Below, one piece after another: positions 4,993 through 5,447 of a stretch of 5,447 nt of DNA. Numbering within the stretch: the stretch's first letter is position 1; the number at the start of each line of letters is the position of its first letter. The stretch lies in assembly GCA_017481065.1 (NCBI GenBank), contig JAFUPT010000134.1, positions 1 to 5,447 on the forward strand, given 5' to 3'. A model generated the notes under the pieces. The model saw nothing but the letters and a program-made list of their open reading frames with translations, searched no databases and was not told the origin of the DNA. Both the position numbers and the translations under genes were made by a program. This DNA comes from Clostridia bacterium (GTDB lineage Bacteria; Bacillota_A; Clostridia; Christensenellales; Aristaeellaceae).

Positions 4993-5024
4993 GGCGGGAT
5001 GTGGGCATCCCGCCCTACGATTGC
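4993..5024 (+). repeat. Stem-loop repeat, second family, copy 1
   Basis: A perfect 9-bp stem GGCGGGATG-TGGG-CATCCCGCC (4993-5014) is followed by CTACGATT. Copy 2 at 5078-5107 has the same layout (GC-rich stem, then CCCCTACAATT) with different stem bases. It lies upstream of bofA. It is distinct from the GGGxxxCCC arrays. Confidence 0.65.
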
Positions 5025-5077
5025 ATTTCTATCGGATGGATAATCCTATGCGATAACCCTCTCAATGGATTTTTTAC

Positions 5078-5107
5078 GGGCGCACACACAGGTGTGCCCC
5101 TACAATT
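5078..5107 (+). repeat. Stem-loop repeat, second family, copy 2
   Basis: The stem GGG(C)GCACAC / GTGTGCCCC (5078-5100, one bulged C, loop ACAG) is followed by TACAATT. It has the same orientation as copy 1. The shared tail CCCTAC(G/A)ATT and the unrelated paired stems suggest a dispersed structured repeat. Confidence 0.65.
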
Positions 5108-5118
5108 TCCCGTATATC

Positions 5119-5148
5119 AAAAAACGATCCCTAATGGGATCGTTTTTT
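5119..5148. terminator. Bidirectional intrinsic terminator
   Basis: A perfect 13-bp stem AAAAAACGATCCC / GGGATCGTTTTTT has a TAAT loop, giving six T after the GC core on either strand. On the minus strand it would end transcription of the gene whose stop lies at 5271 and insulate bofA from it. No plus-strand gene is visible to its left. Confidence 0.9.
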
Positions 5149-5151
5149 ATG

Positions 5152-5241
5152 TGCCGGGGTCAAGGGGGGAGGCTCTCCCCCCTTGCAGGGTTTCCAAAGG
5201 GGCAGCGCCCCTTTGCCAGGGTGCAGGGACAGCGTCCCCTG
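5152..5241 (+). repeat. GC-rich stem-loop array 5
   Basis: Right after the terminator come three palindromes: CAAGGGGGGAG-GCT-CTCCCCCCTTG (5161-5185), CAAAGGGGC-AGC-GCCCCTTTG (5196-5216) and a shortened GGGAC-AGC-GTCCC (5226-5238). The linkers GCAGGGTTTCC and GCCAGGGTGCAGGG match the complement of arrays 2 and 4. It ends 30 bp before the stop codon of the gene on the minus strand. Confidence 0.85.
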
Positions 5242-5270
5242 AGCGTTCCCATTTGGCGTATTTCCCCCGA

Positions 5271-5447
5271 TCAGTTGGTATCCGCGCAGAGCGGGCCGGC
5301 CAGTTCTTCCATGAAGAACAGCTTGCCGGGCATGGTGGGAATGAAGCTGCTCGTAATTGCCTTGCACGGGCCATGGCGCAGGGTCATCCAGAAGCTCATG
5401 CCCTGCCACTGCATGCCGCGGCTCAGCACGCCGTCCGCACCGCCGAT
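5271..5447 (-). CDS. Unidentified protein, C-terminal 58 residues only
   Basis: An open frame enters from the right edge and stops at TGA (5273-5271). It encodes 58 residues beginning [16 protein letters not shown] and ending [10 protein letters not shown]. Codons are rich in G/C at the third position, as in the neighbouring genes, and no stop interrupts the frame up to the edge. The segment has two Trp, two Cys and the stretch [16 protein letters not shown], reads as a soluble domain end and has no membrane segment. I do not recognise the family and assign no function. On its own strand it is followed by array 5 and the terminator at 5119-5148. Confidence 0.6.
   Translation of the reverse strand: MGGADGVLSRGMQWQGMSFWMTLRHGPCKAITSSFIPTMPGKLFFMEELAGPLCADTN

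Noticed and set aside
264..5238. Repeat clusters as a CRISPR array
   Set aside because: The units are palindromes of changing sequence with short conserved linkers, not identical repeats with unique spacers of constant length, and no cas gene is present.

Overview
The window looks like chromosomal DNA of a GC-rich, spore-forming gut-type Firmicute (class Clostridia; Oscillospirales or Christensenellales relatives are my best guess). The reasons are a BofA sporulation protein, a D-allulose/D-tagatose 3-epimerase very close to clostridial enzymes, a secreted L,D-transpeptidase with peptidoglycan-binding repeats, AGGAGG-type ribosome sites, and GC-rich stem-loop repeats between genes. The phylum call is from gene content; the finer placement is inference.

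Layout. 1-160: 5' end of an IS30-type transposase running off the left edge on the minus strand, with its leader. 165-310: two mutually inverted copies of a perfect 24-bp palindrome, then the first GC-rich stem-loop array. 356-549: promoter and a 44-aa lipoprotein gene missed by ordinary length cut-offs. 599-1959: promoter and L,D-transpeptidase gene (probable TTG start at 640). 1991-2200: convergent intergenic region with two back-to-back terminators, each continuing into a stem-loop array. 2217-3215 (minus): mnmA, tRNA 2-thiouridylase. 3264-3706: no gene; a long repeat cluster plus an unexplained AT-richer stretch. 3707-4582 (minus): sugar 3-epimerase with its own promoter overlapped by a 21-bp palindromic operator. 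4654-4920 (minus): bofA. 4921-5270: no gene; two related stem-loops, a bidirectional terminator and another stem-loop array. 5271-5447 (minus): C-terminal end of an unidentified protein entering from the right.

The genes do not form one pathway. Cell-envelope maintenance (lipoprotein, L,D-transpeptidase), tRNA modification (mnmA), ketohexose metabolism (epimerase) and sporulation control (bofA) sit next to one another, mostly as single transcription units. Three promoters carry the same extended -10 form, TGTTA(A/T/G)AAT.

The most unusual content is the intergenic DNA: at least 14 short, mostly perfect palindromes in five clusters. Their stems differ in sequence but keep pairing. Each cluster starts directly after a terminator-like hairpin when read in one consistent orientation. 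I see no defence system, CRISPR array, tRNA or rRNA.
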